Notes: generated from the letters alone by a model not told the origin. A stretch of 64,000 nt of DNA from AC-32 sp963746155 (GCA_963746155.1 CAVVAB010000001.1:124001-188000), one strand, 5' to 3'. Numbered from the stretch's first letter, positions 1 through 8,182 are shown. Translations and numbers: made by a program.

Positions 1-775
1 AGAAGCTCGCGGCCGAGGGGCTGTTTGCACAGGAGCGCAAGCGCCCGCTCCCGTTTCTCCCGCGCCGCATCGGCCTCGTGACCGGCAAGCGAGGCCGCCG
101 CGAAACGCGACGTGCTGACGTCGATCCAGGCGCGCTTCCCGCCGGCCTCGGTGCTCGTCGGCGAGACGTACGTCCAGGGACCGCGCGCCGCCGGCGCCGT
201 GATCGAGACGATGCGCGCGCTCTGGGGACCGCGTCGATGTGATCGTGATCGCCCGCGGGGGCGGCAGCTTCGAGGATCTGCTCCCGTTCAGCGACGAGCG
301 GCTCGTCCGAACGATCGCGGAGAGCCCGGTTCCGGTGGTGACGGCCGTCGGGCACGAACAGGACACGCCGCTCTGCGACCTCGTCGCCGACGCGCGCGCC
401 TCGACGCCGAGCCTCGCGGCCCGGCTCGTCGTCCCCGACCTCGCCGAACTGCTGCAACGGCTCGACCGCGAGCGCACCGGGTTGGAACGCGGCGCGCGGA
501 AGGCCCTCGACCGCGAGCGCCGGCGGCTCGACCAGGCCCACGAGCGGCTCGGCCGGGCCCCGAAGCTCCTGCTCGAGCGGCGGCGGTCGCGCCTGGATCA
601 GGCGGCGGGCCGGCTCCGCGCCCTCTCGCCGCGCGCGACCCTCGAGCGGGGCTACGCGATCGTCCGCGCCCGCGACCGGATCGTGCGCTCGGGAAGCACG
701 GTCGCAGCCGGCGAGCGCGTCGACGTCGAGCTGGCCGAAGGCGGCTTCGGCGCACGCGTGGAGGAGACGCGATGA
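1..775 (+). CDS. xseA: Exodeoxyribonuclease VII large subunit, 5'-truncated by the window edge and frameshifted
   Basis: Catalytic large subunit of exonuclease VII, which degrades single-stranded DNA to oligonucleotides together with XseB. The reading starts in frame 3 (KLAAEGLF...RRIGLVTGK). It continues in frame 1 from about base 91 (EAAAKRDVLTSIQARFPPA, GETYVQGPRAA) and in frame 2 from about base 224 (DRVDVIVIARGGGSFEDLL, VTAVGHEQDTPL), followed by the C-terminal coiled coil rich in Arg, Leu and Glu. All three segments match consecutive parts of the XseA catalytic domain. One- or two-base indels near 90 and 223 therefore break the frame. The stop overlaps the xseB start (ATGA), the usual xseAB arrangement. 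The conserved residues are intact on either side of the breaks, so an assembly error is as likely as a real pseudogene. Confidence 0.9.
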
Positions 776-999
776 GCGATACGCCGCAACCCCAGCCGAC
801 CTTCGAGGAGGCCCAGCGCGAGCTCGAGGAGATCGTCCACCGGCTCGAGAGCGGCGAGGCCCCGCTCGACGAGGCGCTCACGCTCTGGCAGCGGGGAGAG
901 GAGCTCTACCGTCTCTGCCGAGAGCGCCTCGACGCGGCCGAGGGCAAGATCGAGGAGCTCGCGAGCCGGGTGGAGACCTCGCGCCCCGAAAAGCCATAG
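772..999 (+). CDS. xseB: Exodeoxyribonuclease VII small subunit
   Basis: Small subunit of exonuclease VII; several copies bind the C-terminal coiled coil of XseA. The 75-residue product has the family's typical length and signature: TFEEAQRELEEIVHRLESGE, then PLDEALTLWQRGEELYRLCRERLDAAEGKIEEL in two helical halves. The ATG overlaps the xseA stop by 4 bases, indicating translational coupling. No frame problem is seen here, unlike in xseA. Confidence 0.95.
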   Translation: MSDTPQPQPTFEEAQRELEEIVHRLESGEAPLDEALTLWQRGEELYRLCRERLDAAEGKIEELASRVETSRPEKP

Positions 1000-1008
1000 A
1001 ATCCGAGC

Positions 1009-1419
1009 GTGACCGAAGCCCCGGTTGAGCTCCTGCAACGCGTCCCGCTCTTCGCCGATTTCGACAAGGGCGAGCTCAAGCGCCTGTCCAGCTCCTTCAA
1101 GCCGCGCACGTTCGGGCCCGGCGACGAGGTCACGACCGAGGGCAGGGCCGGCGCGGGCTTCTTCGTGATCGAGACCGGCGAGGCGACGATCTCGGTGCGA
1201 GGGCAGGAGCGCGGGAAGTACGGCCCCGGGGACTACTTCGGAGAGATCGCGCTGATCGACGAGGGCGCCCGCAGCGCAACCATCACGGCGGACACCGAGC
1301 TCGAGTGCTACGGGCTCACGTCCTGGGAGTTCCGCCCGCTCGTCGAGTCGAACGCATCGATCGCATGGAAGCTGCTCGAGACGATGGCGAAGCGGCTGCG
1401 CGCGGCCCAGCAGCACTGA
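1009..1419 (+). CDS. Stand-alone cyclic nucleotide-binding (Crp/cNMP-fold) domain protein
   Basis: 136 residues consisting almost entirely of one cNMP-binding beta-roll. It opens with a helix (VELLQRVPLFADFDKGELKR), followed by GDEVTTEGRAGAGFFVIETGEA and the phosphate-binding-cassette region GPGDYFGEIALIDEGARSAT. There is no HTH, so it is not a Crp-type transcription factor; a sensor or adaptor role is inferred. The start is GTG, 9 bases after xseB. It is a close paralogue of the gene at 5788-6207 (shared VELLQ, PGDYFG, SWEFRPLVE-like blocks) and of the C-terminal domain of the transporter at 4129-5778. The next gene starts inside its 3' end. Confidence 0.85.
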   Translation: MTEAPVELLQRVPLFADFDKGELKRLSSSFKPRTFGPGDEVTTEGRAGAGFFVIETGEATISVRGQERGKYGPGDYFGEIALIDEGARSATITADTELECYGLTSWEFRPLVESNASIAWKLLETMAKRLRAAQQH

Positions 1420-1985
1420 GCGCAGAGCCGACCGACGCCCAGCTCGTCGAGCGCTGTCGAGGCGGCGACGAGGCAGCGTGGAGCGCGCTCGTCGACCGGT
1501 TCTCGCGTTACGTGTACGCGATCACGCTTCAGGCGTTCCGCCTGCCCGAGCACGACGCCGAGGATGTCTTCCAGGAGGTCTTCGCGCGCGTCTACGAGCG
1601 GATCGGCGACCTGCGCGACGACGCGGCGGTGCGGCCGTGGATCGGCCAGTTGACCCGGCGGCTGTGCATCGACCGCCTTCGTTCGGGATCGAGAGAGCAG
1701 CCGGCCGACGAGGATGCGTTCGCCGGAATGGCCGCCGAGGACGTGATCACGCAGCTCGAGATGGCGTTCGACGTCCACGAAGCGCTCGCCGGCCTCTCCG
1801 GCAACTGCCAGGAGATCCTCGACCGCTTCTTCGCCCGGGACGAGAGCTATCGCGTGATCGGCGAAGCGCTCGAGCTCCCGGCCGGCACGATCGCCAGCCG
1901 CATCTCGCGCTGCCTCGGAAAGCTCCGCGACACATTCGAGGGAAGAAACCTGCCCGGTACCGCGTCCAGTGAACAGGTGACGTGA
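1365..1985 (+). CDS. ECF-type RNA polymerase sigma factor
   Basis: Sigma-70 family, extracytoplasmic-function type. Region 2 is at about residues 20-95 (DEAAWSALVDRFSRYVYAIT, EDVFQEVFARVYERIGDLR). Region 4 is at about 130-185 (ALAGLSGNCQEILDRFFARD, YRVIGEALELPAGTIASRIS), the HTH that binds the -35 element. The ATG at 1365 lies inside the preceding cNMP gene in another frame. A later non-ATG start near 1416 (CTG), just after that gene's end, is possible because homologues rarely have the Ala-rich N-terminus. The stop overlaps the next start (TGATG). The partner at 1985-2239 lacks the zinc-finger motif of a usual anti-sigma factor. Confidence 0.9.
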   Translation: MEAARDDGEAAARGPAALSAEPTDAQLVERCRGGDEAAWSALVDRFSRYVYAITLQAFRLPEHDAEDVFQEVFARVYERIGDLRDDAAVRPWIGQLTRRLCIDRLRSGSREQPADEDAFAGMAAEDVITQLEMAFDVHEALAGLSGNCQEILDRFFARDESYRVIGEALELPAGTIASRISRCLGKLRDTFEGRNLPGTASSEQVT

Positions 1986-2239
1986 TGAGCGCCCACTATG
2001 ACATCGAGCATCTCGCCCGCCTGATCGGGATGCTTCCGCCTCCGCCAGACGCCTGGGTGTGCGCCGCTCGAGAGCTGCCGCAAGCCCGCCGCGAGCTCGA
2101 CGGAATCGTTGCGCGTGCCGAGGCAGACGCGGAGTACCGTGCGGCGCTCATCACGGACCTCGAGACTGCGCTGCTCGCCGAGGGCGTCGAGCCGACGCGC
2201 CCGCTGCTCGACGAGCTCCGCCGCCGCGTCAACGACTGA
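1985..2239 (+). CDS. Small protein coupled to the ECF sigma factor, function unknown
   Basis: 84 residues, mainly predicted helix (RLIGMLPPPPDAWVCAAREL, AEADAEYRAALITDLETALL), ending in an Arg-rich helix. I do not recognise a domain. It has a single Cys and no HxxxCxxC motif, so it is not a ZAS-type anti-sigma factor, and it has no membrane segment. Its ATG overlaps the sigma-factor stop, so the two are probably co-translated; a regulatory partner role is plausible but inferred only from position. An upstream GTG at 1982 would add one residue. Confidence 0.7.
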   Translation: MSAHYDIEHLARLIGMLPPPPDAWVCAARELPQARRELDGIVARAEADAEYRAALITDLETALLAEGVEPTRPLLDELRRRVND

Positions 2240-2260
2240 GCAAGCCGTACGATCTGGCGC

Positions 2261-3106
2261 ATGGCGACGCAGGAGCCCGCCCGGAGCCACGGGGAGAGCC
2301 TTCCCGCCTGGAGCCTGCCCGCAGACGCGGGCGCCCAGATCTCGATCGGCGTCGACTGGCCCGAGCGGGTCACGCGCGAGTGGGCGTGGGGCGACTCCAC
2401 CGGCAAGGGCATGCGGGTCTGCATCCTCGACAGCGGCGTCGAGGCCGACCACCCGCGGGTCGGCGAGCTGGAGGGCGCGGTCTCGGTGAGCGTCGACGAC
2501 GAGGGCGAGACGCATATCGTCGAGGACGGCGAGGGCGACCTCTGCGGCCACGGCACCGCCTGCGCGGGAATCGTCCGCGCGCTCGCGCCCGACTGCAGCC
2601 TGTACAGCGTCCGCGTGCTCGGCGCGGGGTTCAAGGGCAGCGGCCACATCCTGCTCGGCGGCCTGCGCTGGGCCGTCGACGAGGGGTTCGACGTGATCAA
2701 CATGAGCCTGTCCACGACGAAGCGCCAGTTCGCGGCGCTCCTGCACGAGCTCGCCGACAGCGCCTACTTCCGCCGCACGCTGCTCGTCGCGTCCGCGCAC
2801 AACATGCCGGTCGAGAGCTACCCGTGGCGCTTCTCCTCGGTGATCTCGGTCGGAAGCCACGAGGAGCCCGACCCGCTCACGTTCTTCTACAACCCGAATC
2901 CGCCGGTCGAGTTCTTCGCGCGAGGAGTGGGTGTCGAGATCGCATGGCTCGGAGGAGGCACAATCCGCTCCAGCGGAAACAGCTTCGCCACCCCGCACAT
3001 GGCCGGCATCTGCGCACTCATCCTCGCCAAGCACCCCGAGCTGACGCCCTTCCAGCTCAAGAGCGTCCTCTACCTGACCGCCAACAACGTGGGCGGTGGA
3101 AAGTGA
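2261..3106 (+). CDS. Subtilisin-family (S8) serine peptidase without signal peptide
   Basis: 281 residues with the complete S8 triad: Asp in RVCILDSGVEADHPRVGEL, His in DLCGHGTACAGIVRALAPD, and Ser in SSGNSFATPHMAGICALI. The oxyanion region reads LLVASAHNMPVE, with Asn in the expected place but not the usual AAGN. There is no signal peptide and almost no prodomain; the catalytic Asp is near residue 58, so a cytoplasmic enzyme is inferred. The stop overlaps the start of the GAF gene by 4 bases, and the pair follows the ECF sigma factor. This suggests a regulated proteolysis or signalling unit rather than nutrient scavenging. Confidence 0.88.
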   Translation: MATQEPARSHGESLPAWSLPADAGAQISIGVDWPERVTREWAWGDSTGKGMRVCILDSGVEADHPRVGELEGAVSVSVDDEGETHIVEDGEGDLCGHGTACAGIVRALAPDCSLYSVRVLGAGFKGSGHILLGGLRWAVDEGFDVINMSLSTTKRQFAALLHELADSAYFRRTLLVASAHNMPVESYPWRFSSVISVGSHEEPDPLTFFYNPNPPVEFFARGVGVEIAWLGGGTIRSSGNSFATPHMAGICALILAKHPELTPFQLKSVLYLTANNVGGGK

Positions 3107-3747
3107 CCGAGGACCGGCTCCGCGCCGCAGTGGCGTCCGGTGCGCTCGGCGCCGAGGAGAACTACCGCGCGCTCCTGCAGGCAACCGTCGAGGTCGCGCG
3201 CGCGATCTTCGGCGCGCGCGCGTCGTCCGTCTTCCTCTTCGACGAGGAGGCGGACGAGCTCGTCTTCGAGGCAGTCGCCGGCGAGGGCGCGGAGGAGCTC
3301 ATCGGCCGCCGCTTCCCGTCCAGCACGGGCGTCGCGGGCTGGGTGCTCGTCACGCGCCAGCCACTGGTGATCGATGAGCTCGAGAGCGACCCGCGCTTTG
3401 CGCGCGAGGCCGCGGAGTCGACCGGTTTCGTCCCGAAGGGCCTGATGGCCGTCCCGCTGCTGCACGATGAGCGTGCCCTCGGCGTGCTCGAGGTGCTCGA
3501 CCGCCCACAGGAGGCGGCCTTCTCGCTCCAGGAGATGGAGCTGCTCGGCCTGTTCGCCAACCAGGCCGCGATCGCGCTCGACCTCCTCCAGAAGGCCCGC
3601 GAGGCGCAGGGCGTGCTCGAGGACGAGGGCGGGGACGCGCAGGCCGTGGCGCGCTTCGTCGGGAAGCTCGCCGACGCCGAGCCCGAGCGCCGCGAGGTTG
3701 TCCTGCAGCTCCTCGTCGCGCTCGAGAAGCTTCTACCGGAATACTAA
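3103..3747 (+). CDS. GAF-domain protein
   Basis: 214 residues. After a short helix, a GAF fold runs from about residue 20 to 170: ATVEVARAIFGARASSVFLF, GVAGWVLVTRQPLVIDELES, KGLMAVPLLHDERALGVLEV, ELLGLFANQAAIALDLLQKA. The rest is helical and acidic. GAF domains bind small ligands or mediate protein contacts; the ligand cannot be told here. There is no output domain, so it may act on a partner, most simply the subtilase whose stop codon it overlaps (GTG start inside AAGTGA). A hairpin follows immediately after the stop. Confidence 0.85.
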   Translation: MTEDRLRAAVASGALGAEENYRALLQATVEVARAIFGARASSVFLFDEEADELVFEAVAGEGAEELIGRRFPSSTGVAGWVLVTRQPLVIDELESDPRFAREAAESTGFVPKGLMAVPLLHDERALGVLEVLDRPQEAAFSLQEMELLGLFANQAAIALDLLQKAREAQGVLEDEGGDAQAVARFVGKLADAEPERREVVLQLLVALEKLLPEY

Positions 3748-3770
3748 GAGGGAGCCTTTCGGCTCCCTCT
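3747..3770 (+). terminator. Hairpin terminator after the GAF gene
   Basis: A perfect 10-bp inverted repeat (AGAGGGAGCC, loop TTTC, GGCTCCCTCT) begins at the last base of the stop codon. It lacks a strong T run but sits between the plus-strand GAF gene and the minus-strand peptide gene that ends at 3793, so it can serve both. Confidence 0.7.
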
Positions 3771-3792
3771 TGGCTGGACTGAGCTCGAAGTC

Positions 3793-4020
3793 CTAGTTGA
3801 TCTTGGGCGAGTTGATCTTTGGGGAGTTCAGATGGACGTGCGCCTCGACGTCGTCGTCCTCGTCCTTGCCGAGGTTCCTGTTCATGGTCTTCCCGAGGGT
3901 TGGATCCTCGGGGTCACCGAGATTCGCGTTCTTATGGACGTGGCCTTCGACGTCCTGCTCCTCTGGGTTGCCCTTGTGGGCTCCCTTATGAGCTCCCTTA
4001 TGCGCTTCCTTCTCCTCCAT
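3793..4020 (-). CDS. Small His-rich acidic repeat peptide, unrecognised
   Basis: 75 residues starting at an ATG preceded on the minus strand by a strong Shine-Dalgarno sequence (AAAGGAGG, 8 bases before the start). The composition is unusual: an N-terminal triplicated AHKG-type repeat, then two similar blocks, EEQDVEGHVHKNANLGDPED and EDDDVEAHVHLNSPKIN, ending in a tandem SPKIN repeat. The two D-V-E-x-H-V-H units suggest metal or ligand binding; that is inference. There is no signal peptide, membrane segment or Cys. A longer reading that extends through the opposite-strand transporter is a shadow. It is not a family I can name, and it stands alone between convergent genes. Confidence 0.7.
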   Translation of the reverse strand: MEEKEAHKGAHKGAHKGNPEEQDVEGHVHKNANLGDPEDPTLGKTMNRNLGKDEDDDVEAHVHLNSPKINSPKIN

Positions 4021-4128
4021 GGGTCGTGCCTCCTTTCGGAATCTCTCGAACTCACACACTAGACGGTAGGGGCGCGAGAAATCTTCCCTCCCTTGTGAGA
4101 ACGGCGCAACTAGGCCATTCTCCGCGCG

Positions 4129-5778
4129 GTGCAGGCCCTGCGCGAACAGTTCGGCGAGTCCCTCCGCGCGATGCGGGAGGTCTTCCGCAACCCCGGCCTC
4201 CGGAAGCTCCAGCTCGCGTGGGCGGGGTCGATCATGGGCAGCTGGGCCTACAGCGTCGCGCTGGTCGTCTACGCCTACGACGTCGGCGGTGCAGGTGCGG
4301 TCGGGCTCATGGGGCTCGTACGCTGGCTGCCGGCCGCGGTCGCCTCCCCGTTCGCGGCGACCATGGGAGACCGATACCCGCGTGTCCGGGTCATGCTCGG
4401 GGCCGATCTCCTGAGAGCGGCGGCGCTCGCGGGGATGACCGCCTGCGTCCTGCTGGACTCCCCGGCGGTCGTGGTCTACGTCCTGGCCGCGTCGGTCGCG
4501 GTCTTCTCGACGGCGTTCCAACCGGCGCAGGCGGCGCTCCTGCCGGTGCTGGCGCGGACCCCCGAGGAGCTCACGGCCGCGAACGTGAGCTCGAGCACGC
4601 TCGAGAGCCTCGGGTTCTGCGTCGGGCCGGCCCTGGGCGGCGTGCTGCTCGCGGTGTCGAGCACGTGGGTCGTCTTCGTCTTCACGGGCGCGACGTTCCT
4701 GTGGTCGGCGCTGCAGCTGCTCGGGCTCCGGGGCACAACCGAGCCGGAGCGCGCGGAGGAGCGGCGCAACCTGATCCACGAGACCGCCGACGGCGTTCGC
4801 GCGATCGCCGGCGACCGGCGGCTTCAGCTCGTGATCGGGCTCTTCTCCGCACAGACGCTCGTGAACGGGGCGATGAACGTCCTGATCGCCGTCTGCGCCC
4901 TCCAGTTGCTCGATCTCGGCCCGGGCGGCGTCGGCTACCTGAACGCCGCGGTCGGAGTCGGAGGCCTCGTCGGCGCGTTCGTCTCGCTCGCGCTCGTGAC
5001 CCGGAGGCGGCTCGCTCCGGCGTTCGGGCTCGCGATCGCCGGCGCCGGCGGGCCGCTCCTGTTCGTTGCGCCGCGACCGACGACCGCGGTCGCCCTCGTC
5101 GCGTTCGGGCTGATCGGAATCTCGACGATCGTCGAGGACGTCGCCGGCTTCACGATCCTGCAGCGGACAACACCGTCGGAGGTGCTCGCCCGCGTCTTCG
5201 GGATCCTGCACAGCCTCTTCTTCGCAACCGTGGCCATCGGCGCCGTGCTCGCGCCGCCGCTGATCAACCTGATCGGAGTTCGCTGGGCGCTCGTCGCCGT
5301 CGGCCTGGTGCTGCCGGTCATCGCCTTCGCCGCGCGCATCCCGCTCGCCTCGCTCGACGAGGAGTCGGTCGACCGCACGCGTGAGATCGAGCTCCTGCGG
5401 GCGATGCCGATGTTCTCGCCGCTTTCGGCGCCCGTTCTCGAGGGCCTTGCCTCCAAGCTCGTCCACATCCAGGCCGCAGCGGGCGAGACGATCGTCAGCC
5501 AGGGCGACGTGGGGGATCGCTTCTACGTCGTCGCCTCGGGCGAGGTCGCCGTGAGCGTCGACGGGCAGCAGCTGGCGACCCAAGGCCCCGGAGAGCACTT
5601 CGGCGAGATCGCGCTCCTGCGCGACGTTCCCCGCACGGCAACCGTCACCGCAAAGACCGAAACGGAGTTGTTCGCGCTCGAGCGGGACGATTTCGTCGCG
5701 GCCGTGACAGGCCACGCGGGCAGCACCGAGGCGGCCGAGGCGATTGTCGGCGCACGCTTGGGCATGTCGCCGGTCTAG
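4129..5778 (+). CDS. MFS transporter fused to a C-terminal cyclic nucleotide-binding domain
   Basis: 549 residues. Residues 1 to about 415 form an MFS-type permease with roughly 12 hydrophobic segments (SYSVALVVYAYDVGGAGAVG, SVFSTAFQPAQAALLPVLAR-like blocks, GALLAPPLINLIG-like end). The loop ATMGDRYPRVRVM is the MFS motif A region. Residues about 425-540 are a cNMP domain (MFSPLSAPVLEGLASKL, GEHFGEIALLRDVPRTATVT). The substrate is unknown; the permease resembles the drug/enterobactin-exporter-like group. The fusion implies transport gated or localised by a nucleotide or similar ligand, which is inferred. The start is GTG at 4129, and the stand-alone cNMP paralogue begins 9 bases downstream. 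Confidence 0.85.
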   Translation: MQALREQFGESLRAMREVFRNPGLRKLQLAWAGSIMGSWAYSVALVVYAYDVGGAGAVGLMGLVRWLPAAVASPFAATMGDRYPRVRVMLGADLLRAAALAGMTACVLLDSPAVVVYVLAASVAVFSTAFQPAQAALLPVLARTPEELTAANVSSSTLESLGFCVGPALGGVLLAVSSTWVVFVFTGATFLWSALQLLGLRGTTEPERAEERRNLIHETADGVRAIAGDRRLQLVIGLFSAQTLVNGAMNVLIAVCALQLLDLGPGGVGYLNAAVGVGGLVGAFVSLALVTRRRLAPAFGLAIAGAGGPLLFVAPRPTTAVALVAFGLIGISTIVEDVAGFTILQRTTPSEVLARVFGILHSLFFATVAIGAVLAPPLINLIGVRWALVAVGLVLPVIAFAARIPLASLDEESVDRTREIELLRAMPMFSPLSAPVLEGLASKLVHIQAAAGETIVSQGDVGDRFYVVASGEVAVSVDGQQLATQGPGEHFGEIALLRDVPRTATVTAKTETELFALERDDFVAAVTGHAGSTEAAEAIVGARLGMSPV

Positions 5779-5787
5779 AATCGCGCC

Positions 5788-6207
5788 ATGGCGGCAACAC
5801 CCTCCGTAGAGCTGCTTCAGAAGATCCCGCTTTTCGCGGATCTGAAGCAAAAGGAGCTCGACCAGCTACGCAACTCGTTCAAGGAACGCGTCTTCGAGCC
5901 CGGCGAGACCGTGGCGGCCGAAGGCGAGGCCGTCAACCGCTTCTTCGTGATCGAGAGCGGCGAGGCCGTTGTCGACGTCGGCGGCGACGAGCGAGGCCGG
6001 CTCGGGCCGGGCGACTACTTCGGCGACATCGCCATGATCGACCTCGGATCGCGGACGGCGACGATCACCGCCGAGGGCGAGCTGCGTTGCTACACGCTGA
6101 CGTTCTGGGACTTCCGGCCGCTCGTCGAGAACGACGCGCGCATCGCCTGGCCGCTGCTGCAGGCGATGGCCAAGCGGCTACGCGAGGCCGAGGCCGCCGA
6201 GGCCTAG
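5788..6207 (+). CDS. Stand-alone cyclic nucleotide-binding domain protein, paralogue of 1009-1419
   Basis: 139 residues, a single cNMP beta-roll with helices at each end: VELLQKIPLFADLKQKELDQ, GETVAAEGEAVNRFFVIESG, LGPGDYFGDIAMIDLGSRTA, LTFWDFRPLVENDARIAWPL. There is no DNA-binding domain. It is nearly co-linear with the 136-residue protein at 1009-1419 and is probably co-transcribed with the MFS-cNMP fusion. The last 30 bases overlap the convergent glycerate kinase gene. The ligand is unknown, because the cassette Arg that contacts cAMP cannot be assigned without an alignment. Confidence 0.85.
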   Translation: MAATPSVELLQKIPLFADLKQKELDQLRNSFKERVFEPGETVAAEGEAVNRFFVIESGEAVVDVGGDERGRLGPGDYFGDIAMIDLGSRTATITAEGELRCYTLTFWDFRPLVENDARIAWPLLQAMAKRLREAEAAEA

Positions 6208-7095
6208 AGCCAGCTCCTCCAGGTCCTCGCGCGCACGTCCGGGATCTCCGCTCAGCGCCCGCGCCTCGCCCTCCTCCACACGCCCGCCGAAGAGCACACA
6301 GCGCACGCCGAGCTCGCGGCACACGCGAACGACCTCCCCCGGAGCCTTGCCTTCGAACGTCGTCGCGTCGACGGCGCCCTCGCCCGTGACGACCAGGTCG
6401 ACGGCCGCCGCACACTCGCGAAAGCCGATCTCCCGAAGGACGAACTCGGCTCCCGGCACGAGCTCGGCCCCGAGCGAGGCGAGCGCGGCGCCGAGACCGC
6501 CTGCGGCGCCGGCTCCTTCGAGCTCGCCGTAGCGCTCAGCGTGTGCCAGGACCGCCAGGCGCTCCTCCAGCCGGGCGACGTCGTCCGGAGACGCTCCCTT
6601 TTGCGGCCCGAAGGCCTGCGGCGCCTGGAGCAGCGTCGCGCGCGTGTCGCAGAGGACAGTGGTCGGGGCGGAAAGCCCGTCGAGCACGTCTACCAGGCCG
6701 GCGCCTCCGTCCATCGTCGCCGTGCCGCCGAGACAGACGAGGAGCCGCTCGGAGTCGCCGGCCGCCGCGATGAGCTCGCCGAGCCCGCGGCTCGAGGCCT
6801 CGAGCACGTCGAGCCGGGCCGGGTCGAGCGGGATCGCGTCCGCGCTCTCGACGACAAGGGTCCCGTCAGCCAGCGCGCGAAGTGGAGCCTCGCGCTCCCG
6901 ACCGAACGCGTCGTGCACGCGGCAGGTCCGCAGCACGGTCGCTCCCAGCACCTCGGCGGTTCCCTCGCCCCCGTCCGCGACCGGCGCCTGCTCGGCCTCC
7001 ACGCCGGCGCGCGCGAACCCGGCGGCCAGCGCCGCGGCCGCCTCCTGCGCGGTGAGAACGCCCTTGAGGCTAGCCGGGGACGCGAGCGCGCGCAC
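6178..7095 (-). CDS. Glycerate kinase (GarK/GlxK type)
   Basis: 305 residues of the type I glycerate kinase family, which phosphorylates D-glycerate with ATP. Family signatures are EQAPVADGGEGTAEVLG near the N-terminus, LVCLGGTATMDGGAGLVDVL in the middle, and VVTGEGAVDATTFEGKAPGE with FGGRVEEGEA toward the C-terminus. It is shorter than the usual 370-380 residues, mainly in the N-terminal SFK-type segment and internal loops, but the nucleotide and glycerate signature blocks are present. The GTG start at 7095 overlaps the 3' end of the upstream membrane-protein gene by 26 bases. The 3' end overlaps the convergent cNMP gene. Confidence 0.85.
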   Translation of the reverse strand: MRALASPASLKGVLTAQEAAAALAAGFARAGVEAEQAPVADGGEGTAEVLGATVLRTCRVHDAFGREREAPLRALADGTLVVESADAIPLDPARLDVLEASSRGLGELIAAAGDSERLLVCLGGTATMDGGAGLVDVLDGLSAPTTVLCDTRATLLQAPQAFGPQKGASPDDVARLEERLAVLAHAERYGELEGAGAAGGLGAALASLGAELVPGAEFVLREIGFRECAAAVDLVVTGEGAVDATTFEGKAPGEVVRVCRELGVRCVLFGGRVEEGEARALSGDPGRAREDLEELALGLGGLGLA

Positions 7096-8182
7096 GGGTG
7101 TCTTCGTCCTCTGCCGCGGCGGCCTCGGCCGCGGCCGCATCTTCTTTCTGCGGCGCCTCCGCCTCCGAGGCGTCCGGCATCTGCCGCAGCATCGCGAGCG
7201 AGAGGCCCTCCCGCGCGAGGAAGATCATTCCCACGCCGATCCCGACCGACGCCTCGATCAGCTGGAGCCCGAAGCCGAAGGCGATCGCCCTTCCGGCCTG
7301 AACGCCGTAGTTGCGCAGCGGCAGCGCGATCGCCGCCTGGAGCAGGCCGATGTTCCCGGGCCAGAGCGGGAAGAGCGTCGCCACGTTCATCATCAGCAGC
7401 ACGACGCCTGCAGCGGGAAGCGGCGCGTAGATGTGGAACGCGCGCATCGCCACGTAGACAGCGAAGAACTGGCAGAGCCACCCACAGCACTGGAAGAACG
7501 CGGCGAGCGCGGCAGGCCCGGGCTCGTGCAGCACGCCTAGCCCGTAGCGCGCCATCGTGACCAGCCGCCGAAACGGCCCGAGGCCTTCTTCGCGGACCGA
7601 CTCGCGGTGATGCCGCGCGCTCACAAAGGCGAACGTGAACGCCCCGAACCCGACGACCCCGAACACGATCAGGCTGGCGACCGCCCAGTGCGGGATGTCG
7701 GCCGTCAGCGCCACGTAGATGATCAGGCCGAGCGCGGGCACGAGGTCGAAGAGCCGGTGCGCAAACACCGTCCCGACGAGCGCCGCCCAGGTGCCGTCGG
7801 CCCGGCCCTGAAAGCGAAGCTTGCGCGTCAGCACGGCGACCCGCGCAAGCTCGCCGATCCTCCCCGGCAGAACCGCGTTGGCGAAGAGCCCGACGGAGAA
7901 TGCGGAGAAGACAAGCCGGAACCTCGGGTGCGGCGGCGGCATCGCCTGCACGATCACGGTCCGCCACGCAATCGCCCGCAAGACCACGGACAGGAGATTC
8001 AGCCCGATCGCCGCCACGACCCACTCCCAGCGGACGCGGTCGAACGTGCGGCCGACCTGTGCCCAGTCCGGGCCACGCCACCACACGAGCGCGCCCAGGC
8101 CCGCCGCGGCGATCACGACCAGCACGGGCCGCGCGATCCACCACGGGATCGCCGCCCAGAGCCGTGCGACGCGCTCCTTCAC
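7070..8182 (-). CDS. Lysylphosphatidylglycerol synthase-like/UPF0104 membrane protein
   Basis: 370 residues with about eight hydrophobic helices. It has the family pattern of AglD/MprF transmembrane domains: LLSVVLRAIAWRTVIVQAM, SVGLFANAVLPGRIGELARV, GTVFAHRLFDLVPALGLIIY, TLFPLWPGNIGLLQAAIALP. The C-terminus is a charged Ala/Glu-rich tail. Such proteins act in lipid-linked sugar or phospholipid flipping; the substrate here is unknown. Its start overlaps the end of the glycosyltransferase at 8179-9294 by 4 bases, supporting a shared role in glycolipid assembly. Confidence 0.82.
   Translation of the reverse strand: MKERVARLWAAIPWWIARPVLVVIAAAGLGALVWWRGPDWAQVGRTFDRVRWEWVVAAIGLNLLSVVLRAIAWRTVIVQAMPPPHPRFRLVFSAFSVGLFANAVLPGRIGELARVAVLTRKLRFQGRADGTWAALVGTVFAHRLFDLVPALGLIIYVALTADIPHWAVASLIVFGVVGFGAFTFAFVSARHHRESVREEGLGPFRRLVTMARYGLGVLHEPGPAALAAFFQCCGWLCQFFAVYVAMRAFHIYAPLPAAGVVLLMMNVATLFPLWPGNIGLLQAAIALPLRNYGVQAGRAIAFGFGLQLIEASVGIGVGMIFLAREGLSLAMLRQMPDASEAEAPQKEDAAAAEAAAAEDEDTRARARVPG

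Noticed and set aside
3793..5850. A 685-codon open reading on the minus strand
   Set aside because: Only its last 75 codons have a ribosome site and plausible composition. The rest lies opposite the MFS-cNMP gene, has Arg/Asp/Glu-rich low-complexity translation typical of a GC-rich antisense frame, and matches no family.
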